Of a stretch of 43,375 nt of DNA, positions 1 through 8,407 are shown in pieces. Numbering within the stretch: position 1 is the first letter of the stretch; the number at the start of each line of letters is the position of its first letter. The translations under genes were made by a program, and so were the position numbers. Origin of the DNA: Acidimicrobiaceae bacterium (GTDB taxonomy: Bacteria > Actinomycetota > Acidimicrobiia > Acidimicrobiales > Ilumatobacteraceae); NCBI GenBank assembly GCA_002698945.1, contig NZZV01000062.1, forward strand, positions 1 to 43,375, given 5' to 3'. Below the pieces are notes generated by a model. The model searched no databases. It was not told the DNA's origin and saw only the letters and a program-made list of their open reading frames with translations.

Positions 1-483
1 CAGGCGAAGCGGGCGGAGGCCGTCGATCGAGCCGATGTTGATGATGCGGGCAGGGTCGTCCGCCGTCGCTGCGGCTTCGAGCAGCGGCATCAGTTGCTGG
101 ATGACGAAGAACGGTCCCTTCACGTTGACGTTGAGCACCCGATCCCAGCCCTTCTCCGGGAACTCCTCGAACGGTGCGCCCCACGCCTGGCCGGCGTTGT
201 TGACGAGCACGTCGAGCCGGGTCTCTCGCTGCTGCAGTTCCGAGGCGAGCGCAGCGGCGCCCTCGAGTCCGGACAGGTCGGCCGGAAGGGGGATGCACTC
301 GCCGCCGTAGGTGTCGACGAGGCGCTGTGCGGTCGCCTCGCAGGCATCGGCCTTGCGGGAGCTGATGTACACCTTGGCGCCGTTGGCGAGGAAGCCGGCG
401 GCGATCATCTCGCCGATACCTCGCGACCCACCGGTCACGAGGACGACCTTGCCGGACACGGAGAACAAATCGTCGATCTTCAC
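1..483 (-). CDS. SDR-family oxidoreductase, N-terminal part (runs off the window)
   Basis: Short-chain dehydrogenase/reductase; about 161 residues are visible and the C-terminus lies left of base 1. From the GTG at 483 the protein begins VKIDDLFSVSGKVVLVTGG. It carries the Rossmann cofactor loop TGGSRGIG near residues 17-24 and the structural motif NNAG near residues 90-93, followed by the helix that leads to the active site. The catalytic YxxxK is outside the window, so the substrate cannot be judged. An ATG just upstream (in GGATGCTGTCGTG) is out of frame and stops at once, so GTG is the best start. The gene is divergent from the HelD-like gene about 80 bp away. Confidence 0.88.
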   Translation of the reverse strand, partial: MKIDDLFSVSGKVVLVTGGSRGIGEMIAAGFLANGAKVYISSRKADACEATAQRLVDTYGGECIPLPADLSGLEGAAALASELQQRETRLDVLVNNAGQAWGAPFEEFPEKGWDRVLNVNVKGPFFVIQQLMPLLEAAATADDPARIINIGSIDGLRPLRL

Positions 484-565
484 GACAGCATCCTGGCCGC
501 GAACCGGTTGCGGCGACGAAACGGAGATGCTTCGACGAGTCAGGCGCTGTAGCGTGGCATGCCCT

Positions 566-2515
566 GTGTCGACGGAGTCGTTCCCCGAACTCGAGCTCGA
601 ACGCGCCCGATTGAGCCGTGCGCGCGCCTGTCGCGACTCGATGATCGAGCGGCTCGAGTCGGTCGATCCGTCGAGTTCCGCCGACGCGATCACGTCGGAG
701 TACATCGAGATGACGGTCTGGGAGGCGCTCGACTCGTTGCGCTCGCCGGGCGCGGGTGACTTCTTCGGTCGCATCGACGAGCCGTCGCCGACGACGGGCG
801 AGCCGGAGGAGTGGTACATCGGACGGCGGCACGTCGAGGACGAACGCGGCGATCCGGTCGTCGTCGACTGGCGGGCGCCGATCTCGGCGCCGTTCTACCG
901 AGCGACGGCGATCGACCCGCTCGGCGTGACGTTCCGGCGCCGGTTCACGATGTCGGACGGCGAGATGACCGCCTACCTCGATGAGCACCTCGACGACCCG
1001 GACGCCGACGGCTCGGTCGCCGCCGGCATCCCCGACCCGGTGCTCGCCGAGATCGGTGCCGAACGCTCCGGTGCGATGCGCGAGATCGTCGCCACGATCC
1101 AGGGGGAGCAGGACGTCGTCATCCGTGCGGACATCGACCAGGCGCTGATCGTGCAAGGCGGACCCGGCACCGGGAAGACGGCCGTCGCGCTCCACCGCGC
1201 TGCGTACCTGTTGTTCGAGCATCGTGCCCGCCTCGCCCGCGACGGGGTGCTGGTGGTCGGGCCCAACCGGGCGTTCCTCGACTACATCTCCAACGTGTTG
1301 CCGTCGCTCGGCGAGAAGGCGGTCCGCCAGTGCACCGCGCTCGACCTGTGCATCCCCGGCGTCGAGATCACGGCCGCCGACGACGCCGAGACGGCCCGGT
1401 GGAAGGGGTCGGCCGAGCGGCTCGCCGAGATCGAGGAGCGTGCGCTCGGAGCGATCCAGCCGCCCGATGACGACGTCGTCGTGCCGATCGGTGCCCGCAA
1501 GTTCACGTTCGAGGCGGCGCTGATCGCCGAGTGGATCGAGATGGCGAAGGACGGTGTGGTACCGCTGAACCAGCGGCGCGAACGGTTGAGGGTGCTGGCA
1601 CAGCAGGAGTTGCGCCGTCGGTGCAACGGCGACGATCGGTGGAGTGAAGCCGGTCCGCTGAAGTCGGCGATCAACAAGTGTTGGCCGACCCAGAAGCCGG
1701 TGACCCTCGTCGACAAGTTCTTGCCGGGCCCCCGCGGTCGGCGTCGCTCCTGGACGCCGGCCGATCAGTTCCTGATCGACGAGGCGAACACGTTGCTCAA
1801 CGGGACGCCGTTCACCTATGCCCACGTCGTGGTCGACGAGGCGCAGGACCATTCGGCGGTGGCGCTGCGGGTCATCGGTCGACGGTCGCCCGCGGGCTCG
1901 TTGACCCTGGTCGGCGACGTCGCCCAGTCGACCACGCCGGCGGGCCAGGAGCGCTGGACGGACGTGTTCGCCCACCTCGGCTCCGGCCGCAGCGGTGCCG
2001 GCGTCGACGGCACGATCGCAGATCTGACGATCGGCTACCGCGTCCCCGAACCGATCCTCGAGGTCGCCAACCGGCTCCTGCCGCTCACCGGTGTCGACGC
2101 GACCGCCAGCCGGTCGGTGCGTGTCGAAGGGGACGCTCCCGTGTGGCACGAGACGAGCGAGCACGATCTTCCTCTGCGGGTCGCACAGACCGTGCGGGAG
2201 GTGAAGCATCGCCACCGGCTGACCGGACTGGTCGCGCCGGCCGAACTGCACGACGCGATCGCAGCTGCGCTGGGCGACACCGGCTTGGTGGCGGTCGACC
2301 ACGTCCACGAGTTGGGCCACGACGACGTTCCGGTCTTCACGCCCGAGGCCGTCAAGGGCCTCGAGTTCGATGGCGTGGTGGTGGTCGAACCGCATGCCAT
2401 TCTCGACGTCGAGCCCTCCACACGGGGTGCGCGCCTGCTGTACGTCGCGATGACGCGTGCCGTCCAGGAACTCGCCTTCGTCGGTACCGGCGCTCGACCT
2501 GACGTCATCGCCTGA
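566..2515 (+). CDS. HelD-like UvrD/SF1-family ATPase
   Basis: A superfamily-1 motor of the HelD class; relatives bind RNA polymerase and use ATP to release it from nucleic acid. From the GTG at 566 it is about 649 residues. It has an N-terminal arm with a coiled start (ERARLSRARACRDSMIERLE), the HelD signature VVVDWRAPISAPFYRA near residues 98-113, Walker A GGPGTGKT near 198-205, Walker B/DEAQD near 424-428, and the late helicase motif YVAMTRA near the C-terminus. It is somewhat shorter than typical HelD (700-780 residues). The frame stays open far upstream, but that part is antisense to the SDR gene. GTG at 554 is an alternative start. Whether it acts on RNA polymerase here is inferred from family resemblance. 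Confidence 0.85.
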   Translation: MSTESFPELELERARLSRARACRDSMIERLESVDPSSSADAITSEYIEMTVWEALDSLRSPGAGDFFGRIDEPSPTTGEPEEWYIGRRHVEDERGDPVVVDWRAPISAPFYRATAIDPLGVTFRRRFTMSDGEMTAYLDEHLDDPDADGSVAAGIPDPVLAEIGAERSGAMREIVATIQGEQDVVIRADIDQALIVQGGPGTGKTAVALHRAAYLLFEHRARLARDGVLVVGPNRAFLDYISNVLPSLGEKAVRQCTALDLCIPGVEITAADDAETARWKGSAERLAEIEERALGAIQPPDDDVVVPIGARKFTFEAALIAEWIEMAKDGVVPLNQRRERLRVLAQQELRRRCNGDDRWSEAGPLKSAINKCWPTQKPVTLVDKFLPGPRGRRRSWTPADQFLIDEANTLLNGTPFTYAHVVVDEAQDHSAVALRVIGRRSPAGSLTLVGDVAQSTTPAGQERWTDVFAHLGSGRSGAGVDGTIADLTIGYRVPEPILEVANRLLPLTGVDATASRSVRVEGDAPVWHETSEHDLPLRVAQTVREVKHRHRLTGLVAPAELHDAIAAALGDTGLVAVDHVHELGHDDVPVFTPEAVKGLEFDGVVVVEPHAILDVEPSTRGARLLYVAMTRAVQELAFVGTGARPDVIA

Positions 2516-2556
2516 CCGTCGGTCGATCCGATCCGGACGGGCCGGGTCGCGTCGGT

Positions 2557-2715
2557 CTACAGCACGACGTAGGCGGCGGCGATCAGCGCCGCCATCAGCA
2601 CGGTGATCACGACGTGGATCGATCCGAGCCGGGGATCATTGGGGCCACGCCGGTCGAGTGAGTAGGTGAGCGGCTGGTCGGTGTCGAACGGGGATGGTGC
2701 TGGGGTGGCGCTCAT
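2557..2715 (-). CDS. Small C-tail-anchored membrane protein, 52 aa
   Basis: Unrecognised small protein. From the ATG at 2715 it encodes 52 residues: a polar, proline-rich N-terminal half (MSATPAPSPFDTDQPL) and a single hydrophobic segment, near residues 33-52, that ends at the last residue (VVITVLMAALIAAAYVVL). That layout suggests a tail-anchored membrane protein with the N-terminus in the cytoplasm. The frame can be extended to 2814, but the extra residues look like non-coding sequence. It sits between the HelD-like gene and the crotonase, pointing the opposite way. Function unknown; coding status rests on the coherent hydrophobic segment. Confidence 0.5.
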   Translation of the reverse strand: MSATPAPSPFDTDQPLTYSLDRRGPNDPRLGSIHVVITVLMAALIAAAYVVL

Positions 2716-2894
2716 CGGCTGATGTCCTGTGTTCGGGAGCCCGTCGGTCGGGTTCATGCATGTTGGACGCCCCGGTTCCCCGTTCGGTTCCCGATCGAAC
2801 GTGACAACCGGCACGACCGTGGAACGTGGTCCCGTTTCCCGGTCTCGCCGGCCCCGGCTCGGCCTCTCGAACCGAGGTCGGCGACGATGGCGGG

Positions 2895-3701
2895 ATGGGA
2901 GACAACGTCCTGATCGATCACCCCGCCGATGGTGTCACGCGGTTGACGCTGAACCGGCCGGACGACATGAACACGCTGACGTACGAACTCGTCGACGACA
3001 TGCACGCCGCGCTCGACGCGGTCGACGGCGACCACTCGTGCCGCGCCGTGATCCTGACCGGGTCGGGCCGGGCCTTCTGCGCCGGTCTCGACCTGAAGGG
3101 GTACGGCGTCGTCCCCGGCACCGAGGAGTTCGGCCGGCCACAGCGCGGCATGGCGGTCCAGCAGCACATCGCCGAGGTGGTCCATCACCTGCGCGCCGTT
3201 CGTCAGCCGGTGATCGCAGCGATCAACGGCGCGGCGGCCGGTGGCGGACTCGCGTGGGCATTGGCGAGCGACATCCGCTACTGCGCCGACACCGCCAAGT
3301 TCGGCACCGCCTTCATCCGCCTCGGCATCTCGGGGTGCGACATGGGCGTGAGCTGGATCCTGCCGCGCCTGATCGGCGCCTCACGGGCGTGGGAGCTGAT
3401 CCTGACCGGGCGTGTCTTCGATGCGGAGGAAGCCGACCGGCTCGGGATCGTGAGTCGGTCGGTGCCCGCCGACGAGCTGATGGATCGCTGTCTGGGCGTG
3501 GCGGCCGAGATCTGCGGCAACAGCCCGTTCGGGACGTGGATGACCAAGGAGGTGCTCTGGTCGAACCTCGAGATCCCGAGCCTCACCGCCGGCATCGACA
3601 TCGAGAACCGCAACCAGATCATGACGAGCCTCACCGAGGATTCGACGGAGGCCATGCAGAGCTTCCTCGCCAAACGCCCCGTCGCCTGGAAGAACCGCTG
3701 A
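2895..3701 (+). CDS. Enoyl-CoA hydratase/isomerase (crotonase) family protein
   Basis: Crotonase-fold acyl-CoA enzyme of 268 residues starting at the ATG at 2895. The substrate-binding strand VILTGSGRAFCAGLDLKGYG and the oxyanion-hole loop NGAAAGGGLAWALASDIRY are clear. The segment where classical enoyl-CoA hydratase carries its first catalytic Glu reads GTAFIRLGISGCDMGVSW, so that Glu is absent. This is common in divergent crotonases and means that hydratase activity should not be assumed. A GACGAT hexamer lies 6 nt before the ATG. The gene stands alone, convergent with the DUF3445 gene, so the pathway cannot be read from context. Confidence 0.88.
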   Translation: MGDNVLIDHPADGVTRLTLNRPDDMNTLTYELVDDMHAALDAVDGDHSCRAVILTGSGRAFCAGLDLKGYGVVPGTEEFGRPQRGMAVQQHIAEVVHHLRAVRQPVIAAINGAAAGGGLAWALASDIRYCADTAKFGTAFIRLGISGCDMGVSWILPRLIGASRAWELILTGRVFDAEEADRLGIVSRSVPADELMDRCLGVAAEICGNSPFGTWMTKEVLWSNLEIPSLTAGIDIENRNQIMTSLTEDSTEAMQSFLAKRPVAWKNR

Positions 3702-3711
3702 CGGTCTGACA

Positions 3712-4566
3712 TCAACCGACCAGGTGGGCGCGGATGCCGCGGGTGATGTCCTTGTACCGGCGCACGTCGTCGGGCATCGCATCGAGGATGCGTGTGATCG
3801 CCGCGTGGTCGTCGGGGTCGGCGAGCACCGTGGCGAGCGGGGTGATGTAGGTGCGGATCGTGAACAGCACGGCCCGGGTGTCGGGGAACCGACGTAAGGT
3901 CTCGCGTTCGACTCGCACGTGGAGATCGCCGATCGTCGGATGCTCGGGCCGTGGGGCTGCCGTGCCGTCGATCGGCGTGTAGCCGTCGGCGGTGTCGAGG
4001 ATGCCCCAGCCCAACCGCCAGAACGAACGGTCGGGCTCGAGCCGAGCGAAGAACGAGTCGACCGCCTGCTCGAGCTGCTCGTTGAGCTGGGCGACCGGGG
4101 CGTGGACGGCCGCCATCGACCGACCGAGCTTCGACTGGAGGTCCCACCGGTTCGGAAAGCACACCGAACCGCCGCCGAACACCAACTCGCCGTCGCGCTC
4201 GACCATGACGACGAGGTCGTCCGGCACGAGCCGAGCAGCGGCATCGAGCGGGTGGAGCGTCGGGTCGAGCTGCTCCTGGCAGTACCGGTCTGGCCATCGG
4301 CGACGGAGGTGTTCGAGCAGCGCCTCGGCGATCTCTGCGCAGTCCGGTTCGATCCCGTCGATGACGGCGAACGCCGTGTCAGCGTGGTCACGCATGACCG
4401 CCGCCTTCTCGGCGACCCACCCGTCGGGTCCGTCGGCATCGGGGCCGAGTTCGATCCAGTCGTCGAGATCGAGCGGGCGGGTGCCGAGCCGCCACCGGAA
4501 CTCGCCGTCGACGACGAAGCCGCGCTGCAACCACGGCCGGTACGGGATCTCGGCGACGGTCGCCAT
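3712..4566 (-). CDS. DUF3445 family protein, putative heme-dependent oxidative N-demethylase
   Basis: A 284-residue member of the DUF3445 family, whose characterised members are heme-dependent oxidative N-demethylases acting on small amines. Family hallmarks visible are VCFPNRWDLQSKLGRS near residue 135, HAPVAQLNEQL after it, WRLGWGI, and the C-terminal core RVERETLRRFPDTRAVLF followed by TIRTYITPL. The ATG at 4566 is preferred over the GTG three bases upstream because a TAGCGT hexamer lies exactly 7 nt before it, the leaderless pattern seen across this window. It is divergent from aguB with about 74 bp between the starts. The demethylase role and any link to polyamines are inferences from family and position. 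Confidence 0.8.
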   Translation of the reverse strand: MATVAEIPYRPWLQRGFVVDGEFRWRLGTRPLDLDDWIELGPDADGPDGWVAEKAAVMRDHADTAFAVIDGIEPDCAEIAEALLEHLRRRWPDRYCQEQLDPTLHPLDAAARLVPDDLVVMVERDGELVFGGGSVCFPNRWDLQSKLGRSMAAVHAPVAQLNEQLEQAVDSFFARLEPDRSFWRLGWGILDTADGYTPIDGTAAPRPEHPTIGDLHVRVERETLRRFPDTRAVLFTIRTYITPLATVLADPDDHAAITRILDAMPDDVRRYKDITRGIRAHLVG

Positions 4567-4573
4567 CACACCG

Positions 4574-4579
4574 ACGCTA
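4574..4579 (-). promoter_or_regulatory. -10 hexamer of the DUF3445 gene
   Basis: TAGCGT on the minus strand, 7 nt before the ATG at 4566; leaderless-type spacing. Confidence 0.5.
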
Positions 4580-4627
4580 CCCGCCCGCTGCCCGCAGCTC
4601 CCGCCGAACGAGCCGAACGAACCGGCG

Positions 4628-4633
4628 TAGTCT
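4628..4633 (+). promoter_or_regulatory. -10 hexamer of aguB
   Basis: TAGTCT, 7 nt before the GTG at 4641; leaderless-type spacing. Back to back with the minus-strand hexamer at 4574-4579. Confidence 0.5.
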
Positions 4634-4640
4634 CGCGAGT

Positions 4641-5546
4641 GTGACGACGACGCTGGCAGCGATCCAGATGGCCATGACCGACTCGGTCGACGACAACGTC
4701 GCGGCGGCCGAACGGCTCGTCCGCGACGCGGCCGGCCAGGGGGCGAACATCGTGCTCATCCCCGAGCTGTTCGAGGGTCCGTATTTCTGCATCGATCAGC
4801 TCCCCGAGCACTTCGCCCGTGCCCGGCCGATCGACGGACACCCGACCGTCGAGCACTTTCGTACGGTTGCTCGCGAGCTCGAGATCGTGCTGCCGATCAG
4901 CGTGTACGAACTCGCCGGGCAGGCGACGTTCAACACCGTCGTCATCATCGACGCCGACGGGTCGGTGCTCGGCACCTACCGGAAGAGCCACATCCCGGAC
5001 GGCCCCGGCTACACCGAGAAGTACTACTTCAACCCGGGCGACACCGGCTTCCGCGTCTGGCCGACCAGGTTCGGCACGATCGGCGTCGCCATCTGTTGGG
5101 ACCAATGGTTCCCCGAGTCGGCGCGGGCGATGGCGCTCCTCGGGGCGGAGTTCCTCTTCTACCCGACGGCGATCGGCACCGAACCCCCCGATCCGGGCTG
5201 GGACTCGGCCGGCCATTGGCAACGCGTCATGCAGGGGCACGCCGGCGCGAACCTCGCGCCACTCGTGGCCGCCAACCGGGTCGGCCACGAGGTCGGTCGC
5301 GGCGACGACACGCTCGGACGACGCGAGATCACGTTCCACGGATCGTCGTTCATCGCCGACGCCACCGGCGCCAAGGTCGCCGAGGCCGACCGCACGAGCG
5401 AGGGCGTCCTCACCGCCACCTTCGACCGTGACGAGCTGAAGGAGATGCGCCACTCGTGGGGGCTGTTCCGCGATCGCCGCCCCGACCTCTACGGTCCCCT
5501 CCTCACGCTCGACGGCAGTTCGGGTCGCCGGAGCGGCTCGCTGTGA
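4641..5546 (+). CDS. aguB: N-carbamoylputrescine amidase
   Basis: Nitrilase-superfamily enzyme of 301 residues that hydrolyses N-carbamoylputrescine to putrescine, CO2 and ammonia, the last step of the agmatine route. The catalytic triad is visible as Glu42 (IPELFEGPYFC), Lys115 (YRKSHIP) and Cys152 (ICWDQWFPE). The sequence GPGYTEKYYFNPGDTGF is typical of the AguB subfamily rather than generic nitrilases. The GTG start has a TAGTCT hexamer 7 nt upstream and no Shine-Dalgarno, which suggests a leaderless message. Its stop overlaps the aguA start by 4 nt, so the two enzymes are translationally coupled. Confidence 0.93.
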   Translation: MTTTLAAIQMAMTDSVDDNVAAAERLVRDAAGQGANIVLIPELFEGPYFCIDQLPEHFARARPIDGHPTVEHFRTVARELEIVLPISVYELAGQATFNTVVIIDADGSVLGTYRKSHIPDGPGYTEKYYFNPGDTGFRVWPTRFGTIGVAICWDQWFPESARAMALLGAEFLFYPTAIGTEPPDPGWDSAGHWQRVMQGHAGANLAPLVAANRVGHEVGRGDDTLGRREITFHGSSFIADATGAKVAEADRTSEGVLTATFDRDELKEMRHSWGLFRDRRPDLYGPLLTLDGSSGRRSGSL

Positions 5547-6559
5547 CCGAGCCGCGATCCGCCCGCATGCCGGGGGAGTTCGCGCCGCACGAACGGACCG
5601 TGATCTGCTGGCCGACCCGAGCCGAGCTGTACCCGGGAGTGCGCCTCGACGAGGCACGCGACGCGCATGCGCAAGTGGCTCGTGCGATCGCACCGTACGA
5701 ACCGGTCACGATGATCGCCCCGCCCGGCGTCGGTGACGACGCAGCCGAACGGTGCGGGGGAGCGGTCGAGGTCATCGAGATCCCGATCGACGACTCGTGG
5801 TTCCGTGACAGCGGTCCGATCTACGTCACCGTCACCGACGGGACGCGGACGGCCGTCGACTTCGGCTTCAACGCGTGGGGCGAGAAGTTCCCGCCGTGGG
5901 ACGACGACGCAGCCGTCGCCCGTCGTTGGGCCGAGCACGCCGGTCATCCGACGCGCGCCGTCGACATGGTGTTCGAGGGAGGAGCGATCTCGACCGACGG
6001 GGACGGGTCGTTCGTCACGACCATCCAGTGCCTGATGCACCCGAACCGCAACCCGTCGATGACGCAGCCAGAGATCGCCGACGTGCTCGGCCGCGAACTC
6101 GGCGCCGAGTCGATCCTGTGGCTCCCGCACGGGCTGGCGCTCGACGACGACACCGACGGCCACGTCGACAATGTCGCGGCATTCGCCCGCCCCGGTGTGC
6201 TGGTCGTCCAGGGGTGTGACGACCAGAACGAACCCGACCACCTGTTGATGAACGTGAATCGGCGCATCGCCGCCGGCTGGGTCGACGCTCGAGGCCGCTC
6301 GGTCGAAGTGGTCGAGGTGCCGGTGCTGCCGTTCCGCGAGCGTGACGGCGAGCGGGTTCCGGTGCCGTACCTCAACTACTACGTCGGCAACGGATTCGTC
6401 GTCGTGCCGACCTGCGGTCACCCCGCCGACGACGACATGCTCGCGATCATCGCCGAGCAGTACCCCGGGCGTGAGACGTTCGGGCTGGACGTCGGCGAGA
6501 TCCTGGCGTTGGGCGGTGGCGGCATCCACTGCATCACCCAGCAGATCCCGGCGGTCTGA
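5543..6559 (+). CDS. aguA: Agmatine deiminase
   Basis: Converts agmatine to N-carbamoylputrescine and ammonia, feeding the enzyme encoded just upstream. 338 residues, the usual length. It has the N-terminal motif MPGEFAPHERTVICWPTR, the substrate segment DSWFRDSGPIYV, the FEGGAISTDGDGSFVTT block, HGLALDDDTDGHVDN with the catalytic His/Asp region, and the C-terminal GGGGIHCITQQIP holding the nucleophile Cys330. The GTG start at 5543 overlaps the aguB stop (GTGA); the frame is open further upstream, but that would be inside aguB. The product order, with aguB first, fits a single transcript. Confidence 0.95.
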   Translation: MTEPRSARMPGEFAPHERTVICWPTRAELYPGVRLDEARDAHAQVARAIAPYEPVTMIAPPGVGDDAAERCGGAVEVIEIPIDDSWFRDSGPIYVTVTDGTRTAVDFGFNAWGEKFPPWDDDAAVARRWAEHAGHPTRAVDMVFEGGAISTDGDGSFVTTIQCLMHPNRNPSMTQPEIADVLGRELGAESILWLPHGLALDDDTDGHVDNVAAFARPGVLVVQGCDDQNEPDHLLMNVNRRIAAGWVDARGRSVEVVEVPVLPFRERDGERVPVPYLNYYVGNGFVVVPTCGHPADDDMLAIIAEQYPGRETFGLDVGEILALGGGGIHCITQQIPAV

Positions 6560-6561
6560 CG

Positions 6562-7080
6562 ATGGTGCGTCGTCTGGTGCTCGTCCGCCACGCGAAGTCG
6601 TGCTGGGACGACGAGACCCTGGACGACCACGACCGACCGCTCGCTCCCCGTGGTGAACGGTCCCTCGACCGGATGAGAGATCACGTCTCGGCGCTCGACC
6701 TCCCGACGCTGTTCGTGCTGTGCTCCACGGCGACACGAGCGGAGGCGACACTGGACGGACTCCGCCCGGCGCTGCCCGACGATGCCGCGATCGAGCACGA
6801 CCGTGGCGTCTACGACGATGACGCCCGCACGCTCTTGGACCGGATCCGTCGCTCGGGCGAGGAGCACGCGTCGTTGATGGTCGTCGGCCACAACCCCACA
6901 CTGCAGGATCTGGCCTGTCGGCTCGTGGGCGAGGGTGACCCGGCCGATCGTGAGCAACTCGCGGACAAGCTGCCGACCGGCGCGATCGTCTCCATGTCGT
7001 TCGAACGGGACTGGGGTGACCTCGCCGCCGGTACGGCGCGACTCGACAGCTTGTTCATGCCCCGGCGCCCACGCGACTGA
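6562..7080 (+). CDS. SixA-type histidine phosphatase family protein
   Basis: Small histidine phosphatase-superfamily protein of 172 residues. The catalytic RHG-like motif LVRHAKSCW near residues 8-16 and the second active-site His in VVGHNPTLQDLA match SixA, which removes phosphate from phosphohistidine. The acidic middle (residues 80-100) and short length fit the SixA branch rather than phosphoglycerate mutase. It starts 2 nt after the aguA stop, so it is probably the third gene of that operon, though no functional link to polyamines is evident. The physiological substrate is unknown. Confidence 0.85.
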   Translation: MVRRLVLVRHAKSCWDDETLDDHDRPLAPRGERSLDRMRDHVSALDLPTLFVLCSTATRAEATLDGLRPALPDDAAIEHDRGVYDDDARTLLDRIRRSGEEHASLMVVGHNPTLQDLACRLVGEGDPADREQLADKLPTGAIVSMSFERDWGDLAAGTARLDSLFMPRRPRD

Positions 7081-7111
7081 GCTGCAGCGCGTTCCACGCT
7101 CGAACGACCGG

Positions 7112-8302
7112 TCAGGCGAGCAGCTGTTGTTGGTTCGGGCTGGGGAACCGTGGGGTGAAGCGGGTCTCGCCGACGAGCGCTCGGAGGCGATCGATCTCGG
7201 CCTCCAGCAGCTCGTGGTGGACCGGCTCGAGCATCGCCATGTCGACGTCGTGGGCGATCGTGCCGTCCTTGCGTTGCGTCCACCCGCCGACGACCCGGCC
7301 GTCCGCCCACACGGTCGGGCCGATGTTGCCGTTGCGATCGGTCACGCGGCGATCGGTCTCGTCGTCGAGGTACCACGATCTCTGCTTCCATCCCATCGGC
7401 GTGGGGTCGAGTCCGGGCAGCAGGGAGACCCAAGGGCCGGGGTCCGGGGTCGGCTGGGTGTCGCCACGGAGTACGTAGCCCTCGACTGCCGAGGTGCCGT
7501 CGTCGGTCGCCACCGCGACGGCGCCGAGCCGGTCGAGCACCGCACGAACCAACGTCTTGGTGGCTCCCGACCACCACACCAGATCGTCGAGCGTCGCCGG
7601 AGCGGCGACGGCGAGCCACCGCTCGATCACCGCGGCGGCGCCGTCGGCTTCCTCGAGTCCACTGTCGAGTCCGGTGTCGAAGCTCCCATCGGTCCAGACG
7701 TCGATCGGCCACCAGTCGTACTGTGAGGCGATCCACGAACCGAGCGGGCGGCCGCGAGCGATCCGTCCCTCGAAGGCGGCGACGAGGAGGGCACGGGTGT
7801 GGATGGCCATCTGGCCGCCGTAACTCTTCCCCTGGAACACCGGCACCGGCGTGGCGAGTTCGGGAACCTGTTCGCCGACCGACCTGGTGCTGATCGGGCC
7901 GCCATGGCGGTGAACGATGGTCGACACCCGATCGATCGCGTCGTCGACACTCGCCTCGTCGATCCCGAACAGCTTCGCGGTGCGGCGCCGTTCCGCGGCG
8001 GCGATCTTCCTCGTGAAGCCGGCGTGTGCGGCCACGGCCGTCCCCGGCGTCATCGCCCACAGCGTCCGTCGCATGGCGTGGTGGCGCAGGAGCGTGCGAT
8101 CCTCGTACAGCGCCCGGTCGACCGACTCGATCGAGGGCTCACGGAGCCGGAGTGCTGCCGACAGATAGACGGTCACCGGATCGGACGAATGGAGTGCGAC
8201 CAGCCGGTCGGCCACCTCGTCGACGGTCGTCGTTCGCCTCGACGGCGTCAGCAGATGTCGGACCGCCAATCGCCGCCGCCGTTCGTCCAGCGTGATGTCC
8301 AC
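7112..8302 (-). CDS. Winged-helix DNA-binding domain protein (AlkX/YcaQ-like, HTH_42)
   Basis: A 396-residue protein of the winged-helix family that includes AlkZ/YcaQ DNA glycosylases and AlkX relatives. Visible are the N-terminal segment RLAVRHLL followed by VADRLVALHSSDPVTVYLS, then LYEDRTLLRHHAMRRTLWAM, and a C-terminal domain with WKQRSWYLDDE and VGGWTQRKDGTIAHDVD. The GTG at 8302 is chosen because TACGGT lies exactly 7 nt upstream. The frame stays open into the hairpin at 8335-8383, which is probably not coding. A role in DNA repair of alkylation or crosslinks is known for some family members but cannot be asserted here. Confidence 0.82.
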   Translation of the reverse strand: MDITLDERRRRLAVRHLLTPSRRTTTVDEVADRLVALHSSDPVTVYLSAALRLREPSIESVDRALYEDRTLLRHHAMRRTLWAMTPGTAVAAHAGFTRKIAAAERRRTAKLFGIDEASVDDAIDRVSTIVHRHGGPISTRSVGEQVPELATPVPVFQGKSYGGQMAIHTRALLVAAFEGRIARGRPLGSWIASQYDWWPIDVWTDGSFDTGLDSGLEEADGAAAVIERWLAVAAPATLDDLVWWSGATKTLVRAVLDRLGAVAVATDDGTSAVEGYVLRGDTQPTPDPGPWVSLLPGLDPTPMGWKQRSWYLDDETDRRVTDRNGNIGPTVWADGRVVGGWTQRKDGTIAHDVDMAMLEPVHHELLEAEIDRLRALVGETRFTPRFPSPNQQQLLA

Positions 8303-8309
8303 CGAGCCG

Positions 8310-8315
8310 ACCGTA
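8310..8315 (-). promoter_or_regulatory. -10 hexamer of the HTH_42 gene
   Basis: TACGGT on the minus strand, 7 nt before the GTG at 8302. It decides the start of that gene. Confidence 0.45.
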
Positions 8316-8334
8316 CCGCCACCGACAACCCCAG

Positions 8335-8383
8335 CAATGCGTGAACAATCTGCGGGACTATCCCGCAGATTGTTCACGCATTG
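8335..8383. repeat. Perfect 23-bp inverted repeat (long hairpin)
   Basis: Arms 8335-8357 and 8361-8383 are exact reverse complements around the 3-nt loop CTA; the arm core is GCGTGAACAATCTGCGGGA. It begins 24 nt beyond the stop of the minus-strand gene at 8408 and lies upstream of the next minus-strand gene. There is no T-run on either side, so if it is a terminator it is of the U-less kind. A REP-like dispersed palindrome is the main alternative. A second element of the same build is at 41199-41241. Confidence 0.8.
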
Positions 8384-8407
8384 ATTAATGGGGCGGTTGG
8401 GGGTGGG

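Noticed and set aside
311-565. N-terminal extension of the HelD-like protein by 85 residues
   Set aside because: The stretch is antisense to the SDR gene and has no resemblance to the HelD N-terminus; the family arm begins just after 566.
2716-2814. 33-residue extension of the small membrane protein
   Set aside because: Low-complexity, overlapping the upstream region of the crotonase; the ATG at 2715 gives a coherent tail-anchored protein.
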